From positions 1 to 6,064 of the forward strand of contig SBGI01000219.1 of assembly GCA_006227015.1 (NCBI GenBank): DNA of 6,064 nucleotides, written 5' to 3'. Position numbers and translations under genes: made by a program. The stretch is from Gammaproteobacteria bacterium. Its GTDB lineage: Bacteria; Pseudomonadota; Gammaproteobacteria; Pseudomonadales; Porticoccaceae. Below, piece after piece: positions 5,829-6,064 of the stretch. The notes under the pieces are model-generated. The model searched no databases, was not told the origin of the DNA, and saw nothing but the letters and a program-made list of their open reading frames with translations. Within the stretch, counting starts at the first letter, position 1, and every line of letters begins with the position of its first letter.

Positions 5829-6064
5829 GTTGAGATGACGGCGTGCAGGATGTGTCCGTTGACTGCAGTCGGCAATTCCAGAGTTACTGGCATCAGTTCC
5901 ACGGAAAAGTGTCGTTTCAGACGTCTGGCGAGGTCCCAGAAAGGTGGCCTGCCATTGTCGGCCAGGATCAGTTCTACCCCTTGCTGGCGGGTCATATGAT
6001 CACAAAGTTTCTCAATGTCGAGGGCATTCCCGGCGGAGTAGCAGATATCGGCGCCAATCATCAG
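5825..6064 (-). CDS. probable class I SAM-dependent methyltransferase, C-terminal part, truncated by window edge
   Basis: About 80 C-terminal residues are visible. The frame is still open at the window edge (a Leu codon precedes the Met at 6061), so the gene almost certainly continues beyond it. The segment begins IGADICYSAGNALDIEKL, then has a strand-like ELILADNGRPPFWDLARRLK and ends in NGHILHAVIST. This resembles the latter half of a Rossmann methyltransferase of the METTL/lysine-methyltransferase-like group, where a GxDICY/DVLY motif after strand 4 is followed by a conserved (A)DPGRPPF-like motif; here the Pro of that motif is Asn. The SAM-binding glycine motif would lie outside the window, so it cannot be checked. 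The TGA stop (5825-5827) overlaps the symporter ATG by four bases, so the two are probably co-translated. Substrate unknown; the assignment is from remembered family resemblance and is moderate. Confidence 0.6.
   Translation of the reverse strand: MMIGADICYSAGNALDIEKLCDHMTRQQGVELILADNGRPPFWDLARRLKRHFSVELMPVTLELPTAVNGHILHAVIST

Overview
The window looks like part of a chromosome from a gammaproteobacterium (moderately high GC, tightly packed genes, ATGA/GTGA start-stop overlaps, protein sequences close to proteobacterial families). The genus cannot be fixed from this sequence. There are no RNA genes, insertion sequences, CRISPR arrays or long repeats, and the longest gene-free stretch is about 100 bases.

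Left two thirds (+ strand, 1-4434): five genes in a row, apparently one transcription unit. They are the 3' part of pxpB and a complete pxpC (two subunits of the ATP-dependent prokaryotic 5-oxoprolinase), a D-glutamate cyclase family protein (former DUF4392), a class IV aminotransferase with the substrate-binding residues of D-amino acid aminotransferase, and an alanine racemase. Together they make a plausible module for D-amino acids. The racemase links L- and D-alanine, the transaminase moves the amino group of D-amino acids onto 2-oxoglutarate to give D-glutamate, the cyclase turns D-glutamate into 5-oxo-D-proline, and the oxoprolinase reopens 5-oxoproline to glutamate using ATP. The weak link is stereochemistry: the cyclase product is the D-lactam, whereas characterised PxpABC acts on 5-oxo-L-proline. 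A lactam racemase outside the window, or a Pxp complex with unusual stereospecificity, would be needed to make the route productive.

Right third (- strand, 4407-6064): a sodium:solute symporter (SSS/PutP-like) converges on the racemase and overlaps its 3' end by 28 bp. It is a candidate uptake system for the same substrates. Upstream of it, overlapping by 4 bp, is the C-terminal end of a probable SAM-dependent methyltransferase that runs off the window edge.

Most notable points: the D-glutamate/5-oxoproline gene combination itself, the D/L mismatch within it, a racemase with Cys where the carbamylated Lys usually sits, and a symporter with Asn in place of the TM2 Asp known from PutP.
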